64,000 bases of DNA from positions 832,001-896,000 of the forward strand of contig NC_009668.1 in the NCBI RefSeq assembly GCF_000017405.1, given 5' to 3'. Source of the stretch: Brucella anthropi ATCC 49188. GTDB lineage: Bacteria > Pseudomonadota > Alphaproteobacteria > Rhizobiales > Rhizobiaceae. Under the pieces are notes generated by a model, which saw nothing but the letters and a program-made list of their open reading frames with translations, did not search any database and had not been told where the DNA came from. How positions within the stretch are numbered: position 1 is the stretch's first letter; each line of letters begins with the position of its first letter. Below are positions 19,886 through 29,235 of the stretch, one piece after another. The position numbers were made by a program, and so were the translations under genes.

Positions 19886-20806
19886 ATGCCGATTAAAATT
19901 CCTGACGATCTGCCAGCAACCAGTGTTCTCCAGGCCGAGGGCGTTATGGTCATGCGTGAAGCAGATGCCATTCGTCAGGATATTCGTCCGCTGAAGATCG
20001 GCCTTCTCAATCTGATGCCGAACAAGGTCACGACAGAGACGCAGATTGCGCGTCTGCTTGGCGCGACACCGTTACAGGTCGAGCTTACCCTTGTTCGTAT
20101 CACCAACCATGTGGCGCGCCATACGCCTGCCGATCACATGCTGTCGTTCTACCAGCCGTGGGAAGAGGTGCAGGACCAACGCTTTGACGGTTTTGTCATC
20201 ACCGGTGCTCCGGTCGAACGCCTCGAGTTCGAGGAAGTCACCTATTGGGATGAGATGCAGCGTGTCTTCGATTGGACGCAGACCCATGTGCACCGGTCAC
20301 TGAATATATGCTGGGCCGCACAGGCTGCGGTCCATCATTTCCACGGCATGGGCAAGTACGAGCTGCCGGGCAAGGCGTCGGGCGTCTATAGCCAGCGCAA
20401 TCTTGCGCCGTCGTCTCCCTACCTTCGCGGGTTCTCGGATGATTTCAAAATCCCGGTTTCACGCTGGACCGAAGTGCGCAAGAGCGACATTCCAGCCGAG
20501 AGTGAGCTGAAGGTTTTGGTCGATAGTCCGGAAACAGGCCTTTGCCTGCTGGACGATCCACGTCATCGCGCGCTGCATATGTTCAATCACGTGGAGTACG
20601 ACACAACGTCGCTTGCCGATGAGTATTTCCGCGACATTCAGGCTCAGCCTGAAACAAAGGTTCCAGCGAACTATTTCCCCGGAGATGACGCGACGCGCCA
20701 GCCGGAAAACCGCTGGCGCAGCCACGCACATCTTCTGTTTGGAAACTGGATCAACGAGATGTATCAATCGACGCCTTACGACCTGCAAAATATCGGGAAG
20801 CGTTAA
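19886..20806 (+). CDS. metA: Homoserine O-acyltransferase (probably acetyl) MetA
   Basis: A 306-residue enzyme of the MetA family, full length. Catalytic Cys142 ([10 protein letters not shown]), His235 and Glu237 (FNHVEYD) fall at the canonical positions. Residue 111 is Glu (TGAPVE). In the family, Gly at 111 as in E. coli goes with succinyl-CoA and Glu as in Bacillus cereus goes with acetyl-CoA, so this is predicted to be a homoserine O-acetyltransferase. It commits homoserine to methionine synthesis in the cytoplasm. The upstream leader RNA suggests control in cis. Its last 56 bp overlap the end of the opposing MFS gene. Confidence 0.93.
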   Translation: MPIKIPDDLPATSVLQAEGVMVMREADAIRQDIRPLKIGLLNLMPNKVTTETQIARLLGATPLQVELTLVRITNHVARHTPADHMLSFYQPWEEVQDQRFDGFVITGAPVERLEFEEVTYWDEMQRVFDWTQTHVHRSLNICWAAQAAVHHFHGMGKYELPGKASGVYSQRNLAPSSPYLRGFSDDFKIPVSRWTEVRKSDIPAESELKVLVDSPETGLCLLDDPRHRALHMFNHVEYDTTSLADEYFRDIQAQPETKVPANYFPGDDATRQPENRWRSHAHLLFGNWINEMYQSTPYDLQNIGKR

Positions 20807-21926
20807 GGGCACACAGTAAGGAAAGCGCGACCAGAATGCATCCGATCCACGGCAGGGCTTGCAAGTGCCAGTGCCGTAAAGCAAGTCCTCCCGTGGCCGT
20901 GCCAAGCGCTACGCCTATGTGCATGGCAGATAGATTGATCCCGACACCGGCATCTGCCGTTGCGGGATCGGTCGTGATGAGAAAGCTCTGAACGACGGGT
21001 GATATCATCCAACTGATACAAGCCCAGATCATCAGCACCGCGCCGAAAATAGTGCTGGACCCTGTTGCAAGTGGTATCGTTGCTAACGCCGTCAGATAGA
21101 GAAGTGGCGTCAGCACGATAGCCAACCTTGGTGAAAGCTTGTCGACGAGCAGTCCGCCGAGATAGCCGCCTGTCATTCCGGCCATGCCGAACGCCACCAT
21201 CGCCCAGATGACTTTCTGTGAAGAGATGTGGACAGCCTCCAGAAGATAGGGTGACAGATAGGCGAACAAGACGAAATGACCGCCGATCATCAGGACGGAA
21301 ACCAATTGTGCTGATACCAGCCGGAAGGATTTCAGGTGCGGCATATAAGGTGGCAAACCATGCGGGCTTCGTCCTGCACGGGGCAGGGAAAGCAACGACA
21401 GGAGCAGCACCAAAGCTGCCGCCAGTGCCAGGCACAGGAAGACCGCGCGCCAGCCCAGCCAATCGTTGACAATCATTCCCGTGGGGACACCGGCCACCAT
21501 CGATCCGCTTATACCCATGAATATGATCCCGATGGCGCGTCCGCGCATTGCGGGACTAACCAGCTCTGTCGCCAGCATGGTGGCAATCAGGCAGACGACT
21601 GCACTTGCGGAGGCCATGCCGATGCGCGCGATAAACAGGACAGCATAATTGGGGCTAATGCTCGCGATGATATTGCTTGCGATGAAAACGCCCAAGGCGA
21701 AGACGAGGATGGCTTTCCGTTCGAAGCGCGTTGTTAGAACGAATGCCAGTGGTGCTGTGAGAGCGAAGGTAATCGAGAAGATTGATGTCAGCTGCCCGGC
21801 GGCACTGACTGAGACATTCAAACCGGGTGCGATGCCCGGAAGAATGCCGACGATAATGTTCTCGGCGGTGCCGGTAACGAAAGTTGCCAGCGCCAGCACA
21901 AATAACCGGATGTCCATATTTGCCAT
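20751..21926 (-). CDS. MFS transporter, DHA1/arabinose-efflux type
   Basis: A 391-residue membrane protein with about 12 hydrophobic helices. The first pair starts [29 protein letters not shown]. The loop 2-3 motif is reduced ([15 protein letters not shown]). Motif C-like glycines occur in helix 5 ([25 protein letters not shown]). These traits fit DHA1 drug/sugar efflux transporters such as AraJ or YdhP. The substrate is unknown. ATGs at 21926 and 21917 are both possible; AAAGGGA better suits the second. The 3' end runs 56 bp into metA on the opposite strand. Confidence 0.85.
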   Translation of the reverse strand: MANMDIRLFVLALATFVTGTAENIIVGILPGIAPGLNVSVSAAGQLTSIFSITFALTAPLAFVLTTRFERKAILVFALGVFIASNIIASISPNYAVLFIARIGMASASAVVCLIATMLATELVSPAMRGRAIGIIFMGISGSMVAGVPTGMIVNDWLGWRAVFLCLALAAALVLLLSLLSLPRAGRSPHGLPPYMPHLKSFRLVSAQLVSVLMIGGHFVLFAYLSPYLLEAVHISSQKVIWAMVAFGMAGMTGGYLGGLLVDKLSPRLAIVLTPLLYLTALATIPLATGSSTIFGAVLMIWACISWMISPVVQSFLITTDPATADAGVGINLSAMHIGVALGTATGGLALRHWHLQALPWIGCILVALSLLCALNASRYFAGRKASIDTSR

Positions 21927-21962
21927 TCCCTTTCATGGTAACACCATGCGGGCAGCAAATGG

Positions 21963-21989
21963 CCCGGCATGGCGATATTGCATGCCGGG
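21963..21989 (-). terminator. Terminator-like hairpin after the GH25 gene
   Basis: CCCGGCATG (21963-21971) pairs perfectly with CATGCCGGG (21981-21989) over a 9-nt loop. It lies 77 bp beyond the stop of the GH25 gene and upstream of the MFS gene on the same strand. There is no T tract, so it could be a weak terminator or an mRNA end stabiliser. Confidence 0.5.
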
Positions 21990-22065
21990 TTTCGAGGCAA
22001 AGCTTCGGTTATCCCTGATATAACTTCATAACATCCAAACTGGCTTTTGGCCAGTTTCTCGCTGT

Positions 22066-23133
22066 TTAGCTGGCGGCACGCGCCAGCCATCTGTGCCAGT
22101 CGTCCTCTGAGCCGTGGAAAACGTTCAGGTCAATCTTGCCGTTCACGCCCTGCGACAGACCCGACCCAGAATACTGCCAGAAGGTCCATGGGCGACCCGG
22201 ATAGACCTTCGACGGATGCTGGGCAACGGCACGCAGCCAGAATGGATAGTTGGTAAAGGCACCTTTCAGATTATCGTCATAGAAATCCGGTGCGGTATAG
22301 ATGATTGGCCGCTTGCCATAATGTTGCTCCAGTCTGTCCATGAACACCTGCATCTTTTCCCGCACCTGCGCCGGAGAAGGTCGACGCTTGCAGGAGGAAT
22401 CGCCGTTCCATTCTACGTCGATGACAGGTGGAAGCGCATCGGCTTCCTTTGGAACATTGCGGATGAACCAATCGGCCTGCTGGCTTGCCACGCGGCACCA
22501 GTAGAAAAAGTGGTATGCGCCGCGTTTGATGCCCGCTGCTTTCGCTTCGCGCCAGTTCTTGCGGAACATGGGATCGAGGTGGTCGCCGCCGTCGGTCGCC
22601 TTGATGTAGGCGAAGTTTGCACCTTGCGTGCGCAGTCTCACCCAATCGATATCACCCTGCCAGCGGGAGACGTCCACACCGTGCACTGCCAGCTTGCGTG
22701 GCGACGAGCGTCCGAAATTGATCGGTTTCGCATCACGAAAGCGGTGGCTGTAGACTTTCGACCGTTCCTGTGGTGCGAGGCGCACCGGCGGATAGGCTGC
22801 GACTTCCGGCTTTGGAACAGAGATGCGCGCCTGGGGGCGTTCCTGCAACTGCGGTTGCGGTGTAACGGGAGCAGGCGGCTCTGCCTTGAACGGACCCGCA
22901 TCTGGAATAGGGCCGGCCCAAGCCAGAACTTCTTCCTGCTCGGCAGCTGGCATGGGCTGCGGTGCGCTCGCCATTTCGCTCAAGGGGGCGGGCGGAACCG
23001 GGCGAGCCACCGAACTTGTGGTCTCAGCCGATGTCTTCGACTGGAGCATAATGCTGTCGATGCCCGAACTTGACGTACAGCCCGTCAAAGCGGCACAGGC
23101 AAGGGCAATGACTGATACAACCGAAGAACGCAT
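22066..23133 (-). CDS. GH25 lysozyme-like lipoprotein
   Basis: The protein begins with a lipoprotein signal (MRSSVVSVIALACAALTGC; the lipobox LTGC gives the acylated Cys). A Pro-rich linker of about 120 residues follows, then a glycoside hydrolase family 25 domain: GVDVSRWQGDIDW (catalytic-face Asp), FAYIKATDGGDHLDPMF, RGAYHFF and PPVIDVEWNGD with the catalytic Asp/Glu, ending PWTFWQYSGSG. GH25 enzymes cleave the MurNAc-GlcNAc bond of peptidoglycan. It is probably anchored to the outer membrane facing the wall and could act in remodelling. The frame is open to 23166; I prefer the ATG at 23133, which starts the signal peptide. Confidence 0.88.
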   Translation of the reverse strand: MRSSVVSVIALACAALTGCTSSSGIDSIMLQSKTSAETTSSVARPVPPAPLSEMASAPQPMPAAEQEEVLAWAGPIPDAGPFKAEPPAPVTPQPQLQERPQARISVPKPEVAAYPPVRLAPQERSKVYSHRFRDAKPINFGRSSPRKLAVHGVDVSRWQGDIDWVRLRTQGANFAYIKATDGGDHLDPMFRKNWREAKAAGIKRGAYHFFYWCRVASQQADWFIRNVPKEADALPPVIDVEWNGDSSCKRRPSPAQVREKMQVFMDRLEQHYGKRPIIYTAPDFYDDNLKGAFTNYPFWLRAVAQHPSKVYPGRPWTFWQYSGSGLSQGVNGKIDLNVFHGSEDDWHRWLARAAS

Positions 23134-23248
23134 GAGCACCCGTAACGCAAAACAAATGGGCTGCAACGCTCCCTCCGAGCTAATTGCTAATCAAAGCTTA
23201 CCGGGAAATGCTGAATCCAAAGTTTACGAAATTGCTAATGCACATTCT

Positions 23249-24670
23249 CTAATTCGATTGTTCGAGAATTTTTATCAGCGCTGTTGCCGAATTCTCCAAT
23301 GCAGTTTCATCAAATCCTGAGAATCCGAGGATAAGCCCCTGACGTGGCGTCAGTTTTGTATAAAGCGTCGATAGCGGATGAGCCTCGATACCAGCATCTG
23401 CGAGAATAGTGGCAAGGCGCGTATCGCTTTGCCCGTCTGGCAAAGCCAGCAGCAATGAAAGCCCGGCAGGAGGGGCTTCAATTCGGAAAAGCTTCGGATC
23501 TCCGGGAGCGAGCGCTGCAATCAGTTTACGCCGCCGCGATGCATGTATGCGCCGCATGCGCCTGATGTGCTGTGCAAAGGCTCCCGTTTCGATAAAACTG
23601 GCCAATGCCGGTTGGGCCAAGGGCGATGGCGCTGGGAATAAGGTTTGTCGCAGCGCCCTGAATCGAGTGGTCATGTGCGACGGTACAATCAGAAAACCAA
23701 GCCGCAGGAGTGGCGAAAAGACCTTGGAGAAACTTCCGATATAAAGGATGCGATCTGGATCAAGCGACATCAGGGATGGCAATGGCTGGCCGACATAACG
23801 GTGCTCGCTGTCATAATCGTCCTCGATGATGATGGCGTCGCGTTCCCTTGCCCAGGCAAGCAATTCCAGCCGGCGCCCTAATGGCATGGTCACGCCTGTC
23901 GGGTGGTGCCGTGCCGGTGTGACAAACGCTCCACGCGCATTGTTGGCCTTGTCTCGCGCGGTCGAAACATCGAGGCCTCCGCCATCAATGGGGACGGGAA
24001 TGATGTCGAGGCCGTTGACGCCAAGGATCTTGCGCGCGGGCGGGTAGCCCGGTTCCTCCATCCACAGTCTGTCACCCGGTACAAACAGGGCCTCCCGAAT
24101 GAGGGAAAGAGCGTCCGCGCTGCCGCCGGTAATGATAATCTGCTCTGGTGACACAATCATCCCCCGCCACTCGTGCAAATGACGGGCCAGTGAAGATCGC
24201 AAAAGATGAAAGCCGAACACATCGTCACTGCTTAGCAGCTCAGGGGATGGGTTGCGCCAGATGCGCCCGAGCAGCTTCCCCCACTCGTCGTGTGGGAAAT
24301 GATCACTATCAAATACACCAAGATGAAAAGGTTTGGCTTCCTTGTGATGTAACTGCGGCTGGACTATCGCGTCGAGGGGCGGATGGTCGACTGTCAGGCT
24401 GGTGTCGGGAAGTTCGGCGGTGACATGGGTTCCGGAACCTTGACGTCCTTCGAGATAACCCTCGGCAATCAACTGGTCGAATGCCGCAAGAACGGTTGTT
24501 CGTGACAGGCCTAGTTCCAGAGATAAGGCGCGGGTAGACGGTAATCTTGAATCGGGTTTCAGGCGTCCGGCTAAAACCGCTTGTCTTATCTGATCAACCA
24601 GTTGGGCGGTCAGCGAGACATCGCTGGAGCGATCAATCCCGAATTCTGGAAGTGTATTCGAAATTGGCAT
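23249..24670 (-). CDS. MocR/PdxR-type GntR regulator with aminotransferase domain
   Basis: A 473-residue chimera: an N-terminal GntR winged helix (LTAQLVDQIRQAVLAGRLKPDSRLPSTRALSLELGLSRTTVLAAFDQLIAEGYL, residues about 18-75), a linker, then a fold-type I aminotransferase-like domain with the VTPARHHPTGVTM loop, IIEDDYDSEHRY and SFSKVFSPLLRLGF (PLP Lys). MocR proteins sense PLP or an amino compound through this domain. The divergent neighbour encodes an FMN-binding pyridoxamine-oxidase-like protein, a common pairing, so control of that gene is likely. An AGTGGCT/AGCCACT repeat lies in between. Confidence 0.9.
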   Translation of the reverse strand: MPISNTLPEFGIDRSSDVSLTAQLVDQIRQAVLAGRLKPDSRLPSTRALSLELGLSRTTVLAAFDQLIAEGYLEGRQGSGTHVTAELPDTSLTVDHPPLDAIVQPQLHHKEAKPFHLGVFDSDHFPHDEWGKLLGRIWRNPSPELLSSDDVFGFHLLRSSLARHLHEWRGMIVSPEQIIITGGSADALSLIREALFVPGDRLWMEEPGYPPARKILGVNGLDIIPVPIDGGGLDVSTARDKANNARGAFVTPARHHPTGVTMPLGRRLELLAWARERDAIIIEDDYDSEHRYVGQPLPSLMSLDPDRILYIGSFSKVFSPLLRLGFLIVPSHMTTRFRALRQTLFPAPSPLAQPALASFIETGAFAQHIRRMRRIHASRRRKLIAALAPGDPKLFRIEAPPAGLSLLLALPDGQSDTRLATILADAGIEAHPLSTLYTKLTPRQGLILGFSGFDETALENSATALIKILEQSN

Positions 24671-24684
24671 TATATTATTCTCTT

Positions 24685-24711
24685 AAAGTGGCTATTTTCT
24701 CAAAGCCACTA
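24685..24711. promoter_or_regulatory. Candidate MocR operator
   Basis: AGTGGCT (24687-24693) and AGCCACT (24704-24710) form a perfect 7-bp inverted repeat with 10 bp between, in the 81-bp gap between the MocR gene and its divergent neighbour. The wider AAAGTGGCTA half resembles sites reported for other MocR regulators. Confidence 0.55.
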
Positions 24712-24751
24712 TGACGGCAGTTTGGCCGAATATAAAGGAGAAAAATCGGCC

Positions 24752-25414
24752 ATGACGACAGCCCCTTCTGAACGCAGCCGTGTAAAACGCTTGCATGAGC
24801 GCGGTGCCTATGACGCAGCCACGGTTCACGCAATCATCGATGCGCAGCCTCTGGCGCATGTGGCCTATGTGTTCAACGGAACGCCCTATGTCACGCCTAC
24901 GCTGGTCTGGCGTGAAGGCGATTTCATTTACTGGCACGGATCATCCGCCAGTCGTATGCTGGAAAGCTGCGACGAAGCAGAAGTGTGCGTAAGCTTTACG
25001 TTGCTCGACGGGCTGGTCCTCGCTCGCTCGGCGTTTCACCACTCCTGCAATTACCGTTCGGTCATGGCTTTCGGGACAGCGCGCAAAGTTTCGGACATCG
25101 CGGTGAAGGAACATCACTTGCACAGCTTCGTAAACGGCCTTTTTCCGGGTCGCTGGGAAAGCCTGCGGCCGATGATGGCAAAGGAGCTGAAGGCCACCAT
25201 GCTTCTGGAACTGGAACTGAATGAAGCGTCAGCAAAGGTTCGCTCCGGTCCGCCGAAGGATGACGATGCCGATTATGCCCTGCCAATCTGGGCGGGCGTC
25301 ATTCCCATGGCCACCCAGATGGGCGCGCCGGTGGATGACGGTCGTATTTTGCCGGGCGTTGCTGCACCGGACGCCATCATGCAGTTCGGTTATGTGGCAG
25401 AAGCCGCAGAATAG
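24752..25414 (+). CDS. Pyridoxamine 5'-phosphate oxidase family FMN-binding protein
   Basis: A 220-residue split-barrel protein. RVKRLHERGAYDAATVHAIIDAQPLAHVAYV opens the FMN-binding fold of the PNPOx-like (NimA-like, PF12900) group. FIYWHGSSASRMLESCDEAEVCVSFTLLDGLVLARSAFHHSCNYRSVMAFGTARKV follows the usual strand order. These proteins bind flavin or haem and often reduce or sequester small molecules; the substrate is unknown. The ATG at 24752 follows AAGGAG; the longer frame from 24581 reads through the regulator's promoter and is not expected to be translated. It is divergent from a MocR regulator. Confidence 0.87.
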   Translation: MTTAPSERSRVKRLHERGAYDAATVHAIIDAQPLAHVAYVFNGTPYVTPTLVWREGDFIYWHGSSASRMLESCDEAEVCVSFTLLDGLVLARSAFHHSCNYRSVMAFGTARKVSDIAVKEHHLHSFVNGLFPGRWESLRPMMAKELKATMLLELELNEASAKVRSGPPKDDDADYALPIWAGVIPMATQMGAPVDDGRILPGVAAPDAIMQFGYVAEAAE

Positions 25415-25426
25415 ACGGTCGAAGGT

Positions 25427-25849
25427 TCAGGCGGGTCCGAGAAAGATGTGCGTCTCGGACTTCGCGATCCCGTCCATGGCGCGGATACCTGTTACCAGCC
25501 GGTGAAATTCATTCATGTTGGGGACTTCGATCTCGGCGATCAGGTCCCACGTACCATTCGTGGTGTTCACCGCGGAAAAGCCGGGGTTCTTGCGTAAAGT
25601 CGCTATCACGCTTTTGATGTTTCGCCCGGTCAATTCGATCATCATGATGCCGCGGATCATGTCGGTGGCACCATGATCCTTCAATCTGACTGTAAAGCCT
25701 GCAATGACGCCTGATGCGATCAGGCGTTCCATCCGGCTTTGGATCGTGCCCCGCGCCACACCCAAAATACTGGCGAGAGTCGGAATGGACGCACGCGCAT
25801 TGATGCGCAGTTCCGATATTAATCGTTGATCCAGATCATCCATCACCAC
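25427..25849 (-). CDS. Lrp/AsnC-family transcriptional regulator
   Basis: A 140-residue protein with an N-terminal AsnC helix-turn-helix (DDLDQRLISELRINARASIPTLASILGVARGTIQSRMERLIASGVIAGFTV) and a C-terminal RAM ligand-binding domain (GTWDLIAEIEVPNMNEFHRLVTGIRAMDGIAKSETHIFL). Lrp-type proteins form octamers and respond to amino acids. It is divergent from an amino-acid ABC importer operon, and the gap has two similar TTGACGNTTTCGT elements. It probably controls that operon and itself. The start is ATG 25849 or 25843. Confidence 0.9.
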   Translation of the reverse strand: MVMDDLDQRLISELRINARASIPTLASILGVARGTIQSRMERLIASGVIAGFTVRLKDHGATDMIRGIMMIELTGRNIKSVIATLRKNPGFSAVNTTNGTWDLIAEIEVPNMNEFHRLVTGIRAMDGIAKSETHIFLGPA

Positions 25850-26205
25850 ACCGCCATTTGACGATTTCGTCAGTTTGATTGCGTTTATCGCAGATTGCTG
25901 GACATTTCTATACAGAATTGACGTTTTCGTTGATCCTTTGCTCCGTTAGCGTGCTTGAAAACAAACAAGCCGGATAAGCAAGCAACGCAACCGGCAAGGG
26001 GAATTTCGGAGGTGGATCGATGGAGCTTTTCTTTCTCCCGCTCCTGGGTAACCAGAGCATATCGTTCTTGCCTGTTCCGAATCTGTTTTCTCAAGAAATT
26101 TGCCGTCGCCCGTCGGGCGTCGACGATCTGGAAAGATGCGTCCAGCCGGGCGCTCGGAACGGGCATCGCCCGTGATCGCGACACGATCACTTAGGAGAAA
26201 ATGAA
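25850..26205. promoter_or_regulatory. Regulatory gap with two candidate Lrp sites
   Basis: This 356-bp gap lies between the Lrp-type regulator gene and the importer operon. TTGACGATTTCGTCA (25858-25872), itself a near palindrome, is repeated as TTGACGTTTTCGTTG (25918-25932) exactly 60 bp further on, about six helical turns. A 79-codon frame inside (25955-26194) has no family resemblance that I can see, so the rest is probably promoter and leader. Confidence 0.5.
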
Positions 26206-26982
26206 ATGAAAACCCTTCTGTCTTCGCTCATTGCCGCTGGCGTCGGTGCGCTGATGATGCTCGCTCCCGCTCATGCGGACGACCTCGAAAAGGTCAAGCA
26301 GAGCGGCGAACTGCGCATCGGCATGAGCGGTGTTTTCCCGCCATTCAGTTTTGTTGATGGTCAGAACCAGGTGGTCGGTTTCGACGTCGATATCGGCACC
26401 GAAATTGCCAAGCGCCTTGATGTAAAGCCGGTTGTCGTGACCATCGCTTTCGACGGCATCATTGCAGGCCTGCGTGCGGGCAAGTTCGATGTGGTCGTCG
26501 GCAGCATGAGCATCACGCCGGAACGCGAAAAGGCTGTCGATTTCGCAGGCCCTTACTATCGCGGTGGCCGTGGAATTTTCGTGACGGAAACCTCGCCGGT
26601 GAAGTCCATGGACGAACTGAAACAGGGCAAGACCATTGCCGTGACGCTTGGCGAAACCAGCGACAAGTGGGCGCGCGAACAGGGTGGCTGGACCGTCCGT
26701 ACCTATAAGGGCATCCCGGAACTGCTGCTTGAGCTTCGTTCAGGTCGCGTGGACGCCATTGCATCGGATGACATTCCGATCCTGATCGCCATCAAGGAAA
26801 GCGGCGAAAAGGTTCGTCAGCTCGATACGCCTGAACTTCAGGGCACCGACAATGTCGGCATCGCTCTGCGCAAGGGTAACCCTGAGCTTAAGGATGCGAT
26901 CAACAAGGCTCTCGACGACATGAAAGCGGACGGTAGCTACGAGAAAATCTCGACCAAGTGGATCGGTCGCGACATCCGCTAA
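26206..26982 (+). CDS. Polar amino-acid ABC transporter, binding protein
   Basis: A 258-residue periplasmic protein with a cleaved signal peptide (MKTLLSSLIAAGVGALMMLAPAHA). It has the family 3 solute-binding signature: LRIGMSGVFPPFSFVDGQNQVVGFDVDIGTEIAKRL, then FDGIIAGLRAGKFDVVVGSMSITPEREKAVDFAGPYY, and EKISTKWIGRDI at the end. It captures an amino acid for the permeases encoded next. A strong hairpin follows in the mRNA, which often keeps binding-protein transcript levels above those of the permease genes. The ligand is unknown; the RocB-like hydrolase at the operon end hints at a basic amino acid or an amide derivative. Confidence 0.92.
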   Translation: MKTLLSSLIAAGVGALMMLAPAHADDLEKVKQSGELRIGMSGVFPPFSFVDGQNQVVGFDVDIGTEIAKRLDVKPVVVTIAFDGIIAGLRAGKFDVVVGSMSITPEREKAVDFAGPYYRGGRGIFVTETSPVKSMDELKQGKTIAVTLGETSDKWAREQGGWTVRTYKGIPELLLELRSGRVDAIASDDIPILIAIKESGEKVRQLDTPELQGTDNVGIALRKGNPELKDAINKALDDMKADGSYEKISTKWIGRDIR

Positions 26983-26998
26983 CCGCATGAAACCCCGA

Positions 26999-27030
26999 GC
27001 CGGGACAGCTATTAACGCAATTGTCCCGGC
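26999..27030 (+). other. Intercistronic hairpin after binding-protein gene
   Basis: GCCGGGACA (26999-27007) pairs perfectly with TGTCCCGGC (27022-27030) around a 14-nt loop. It lies between the binding-protein stop and the first permease start. It is likely an mRNA stabiliser or partial terminator that sets the ratio of binding protein to permease. Confidence 0.65.
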
Positions 27031-27075
27031 AACATTTCTTTCCGGCTTGGGTTTCCAGACAGGAAAGGGGAGATA

Positions 27076-27723
27076 ATGAACTTCTCTTTGATGGTGGAGG
27101 TCTTTCCATATTTTTTGGAGGCCGCCCTGGTTACCGTCGAAATATCGGCGCTTGCCATTCTGATCGGGTTGAGCGTCGGTGCGCTTGCCACATCTGCAAA
27201 ACTATCGCGTTTCTGGCCGCTGCGTTTTATCGGTACAGCCTATGTCAGCGTTTTTCGCGGCACGCCGTGCCTTCTGCAGCTTTTCGTTCTCTATTTCGGC
27301 GGCCCGCAGATCGGCATCAATCTCGAACCATTCGCAGCCGGTGCCATTGGTCTTGGCCTTAATATCGGCGCTTATTATGCCGAAGCCATGCGAGGCGCCA
27401 TTCTGACGGTCGATACCGGGCAGAACGAAGCCGCCCGTTCCATTGGCTTCAGCAACGGACAGTCGATGCGCTTTGTGGTGTTGCCGCAGGCAGCGCGGCT
27501 CATGATCCGTTCGCTCGGTGTCAACACAGTCATGCTGATCAAGGGGTCTGCTCTCGTTTCCGCGATTTCCGTGGTCGAACTGACTTACACGGCTCAACGT
27601 TTCATCGGCTCGACCTATCGTCCGTTTGAAATCTTCGGCATCGCCGCGGCCATCTACATGGTCCTCATTTATATCGTTGCACGCTTCGTCGATTTCCTCG
27701 AAGCCCGCTATGCGCTCAAATAG
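27076..27723 (+). CDS. Polar amino-acid ABC transporter, permease 1
   Basis: A 215-residue inner-membrane protein with about five helices. It has the HisM/GlnP-type motif FRGTPCLLQLFVLYFGGPQIG and the EAA loop (QNEAARSIGFSNGQSMRFVVLPQAARLMIRSLG) that docks the ATPase. With permease 2 it forms the heteromeric channel of the importer. It starts with ATG after AAGGGGAG and is followed by permease 2 after 11 bp. The length fits the family. Confidence 0.92.
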   Translation: MNFSLMVEVFPYFLEAALVTVEISALAILIGLSVGALATSAKLSRFWPLRFIGTAYVSVFRGTPCLLQLFVLYFGGPQIGINLEPFAAGAIGLGLNIGAYYAEAMRGAILTVDTGQNEAARSIGFSNGQSMRFVVLPQAARLMIRSLGVNTVMLIKGSALVSAISVVELTYTAQRFIGSTYRPFEIFGIAAAIYMVLIYIVARFVDFLEARYALK

Positions 27724-27734
27724 GCGGTGATCCC

Positions 27735-28391
27735 ATGCAACTCGATTTCTCTATCGTCCCGCCCTATACTGAACTTCTGATGACCGGCATCTGGTGGACG
27801 CTCATCATCGCCGTGTCCTCATCCATCGTCAGCTTCTTCGGCGGTATCGCTTTTGCCTTGCTCGTTCTCTATGGCAACTGGCTGGTGCGTTACCCTGTCC
27901 GCTTCTTCATCTGGCTGTTCATGGGTACGCCGCTGCTTCTGCAGCTGTTCCTGCTCTATTACGGCCTGTCGCAGATCGGCATCAACATTCCAGCCGTATG
28001 GACTGGTATCATCGGCCTTGGCCTGCATTTTGCGGTCTATAATTCGGATATCTTCCGCACCGCGATCCTGACTGTCGATCCGGGGCAGAATGAAGGTGCC
28101 CGTTCGCTAGGTTTCGGCAACGGTCAGACGCTGCGCTACATCATCGTGCCGCAAGCTGTCCGCAACGCGCTGCCGCAGGTGGGCAACAATCTGATTGCGC
28201 TTTTGAAGGACACGGCGCTCGTATCGGTAATCGGTATTACCGAGCTGGTTCACGCATCGCAGCAGGCGATCAGTGAAACCTATAGCCCGTTTGAATTCTA
28301 TATCACTGCCGCAGTGATCTTCTACGTACTCAATCTCATCCTGGAAGCCGGATTGCACTGGATGGAAAAGAAAGTCGAGGCTTACCGATGA
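27735..28391 (+). CDS. Polar amino-acid ABC transporter, permease 2
   Basis: A 218-residue inner-membrane protein, second permease of the importer. It shows [21 protein letters not shown], and the EAA loop [34 protein letters not shown] followed by [15 protein letters not shown]. Five hydrophobic segments are visible. Its TGA overlaps the ATG of the ATPase gene by 4 bp, so the two are translated together. It is paralogous to the preceding permease. Confidence 0.92.
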   Translation: MQLDFSIVPPYTELLMTGIWWTLIIAVSSSIVSFFGGIAFALLVLYGNWLVRYPVRFFIWLFMGTPLLLQLFLLYYGLSQIGINIPAVWTGIIGLGLHFAVYNSDIFRTAILTVDPGQNEGARSLGFGNGQTLRYIIVPQAVRNALPQVGNNLIALLKDTALVSVIGITELVHASQQAISETYSPFEFYITAAVIFYVLNLILEAGLHWMEKKVEAYR

Positions 28392-29152
28392 GCAACAGCA
28401 AACCCATGGTGGAAGTGCGCGATGTCCACAAGGCTTACGGCGCGCTCGAAGTTCTCAAGGGCATCAATCTGTCGGTTGAACGCGGCCAGATCATCGCCAT
28501 TATCGGGCCGTCCGGTTCCGGCAAAAGTACTTTGCTGCGCTCCATCAACCATCTGGAAACGGTCAACTCAGGCCAGATACTGCTGGATGGCGTACAGGTA
28601 AACCAGCCGTTGAACGGACGCGCCTTCGAGCGGCATATCAATGCCGTGCGCCAGCAGATGGGCATGGTTTTCCAGCATTTCAATCTGTTTCCGCATCTCA
28701 ATGTCATGGAAAATATCACGCTCGGCCCCATTAAATTGAAGGGCAAGAGCAAGCAGGAAGCGCAGGAACTTGCCGTTTCGCTTTTGAAGAAGGTCGGTCT
28801 TGCAGACAAGGCCAGCATGTACCCGTCGCGTCTGTCGGGCGGGCAGAAACAGCGCGTGGCTATTGCCCGTGCACTGGCGATGCAGCCGAAAGTCATGCTG
28901 TTCGACGAGGCGACTTCTGCGCTCGACCCCGAACTGGTCGAGGAAGTCAATCAGGTCATGAAACAGCTCGCACATGAGCACATGACCATGCTCATCGTGA
29001 CCCACGAAATGCGTTTTGCCGCCGAAGTTTCAGACAAGGTTCTGTTCATGGACAAGGGCGTTGTCGTCGAGGAAGGCAAGCCGGATGTGATCTTCACCAA
29101 TCCGGAAAATGAAAGAACGAGAGCGTTCCTGCGAAAGCATCTCAACCAGTAA
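28388..29152 (+). CDS. Polar amino-acid ABC transporter, ATPase
   Basis: A 254-residue GlnQ/HisP-type ATPase with Walker [11 protein letters not shown]-loop [17 protein letters not shown], signature [15 protein letters not shown], Walker [13 protein letters not shown] and H-loop VTHEMRFA. Asp-Glu-Ala-Thr replaces the usual DEPT in the Walker B extension, which is common in this subfamily. It energises uptake by the two permeases encoded upstream. The ATG overlaps the stop of the preceding gene by 4 bp. A hydrolase gene follows 83 bp later. Confidence 0.93.
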   Translation: MSNSKPMVEVRDVHKAYGALEVLKGINLSVERGQIIAIIGPSGSGKSTLLRSINHLETVNSGQILLDGVQVNQPLNGRAFERHINAVRQQMGMVFQHFNLFPHLNVMENITLGPIKLKGKSKQEAQELAVSLLKKVGLADKASMYPSRLSGGQKQRVAIARALAMQPKVMLFDEATSALDPELVEEVNQVMKQLAHEHMTMLIVTHEMRFAAEVSDKVLFMDKGVVVEEGKPDVIFTNPENERTRAFLRKHLNQ

Positions 29153-29235
29153 GTCGACGTTTAAACCAGATTTGAAAACCCGCCTGTGCCTTCCCCAAGG
29201 CACGGAGACGGGGAACTATTGAGCGAGGAAAGACC

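Noticed and set aside
25955..26194. 79-codon plus-strand frame before the amino-acid importer
   Set aside because: It has no recognised motif, lies in the promoter gap, and ends 11 bp before the binding-protein start without obvious coupling.
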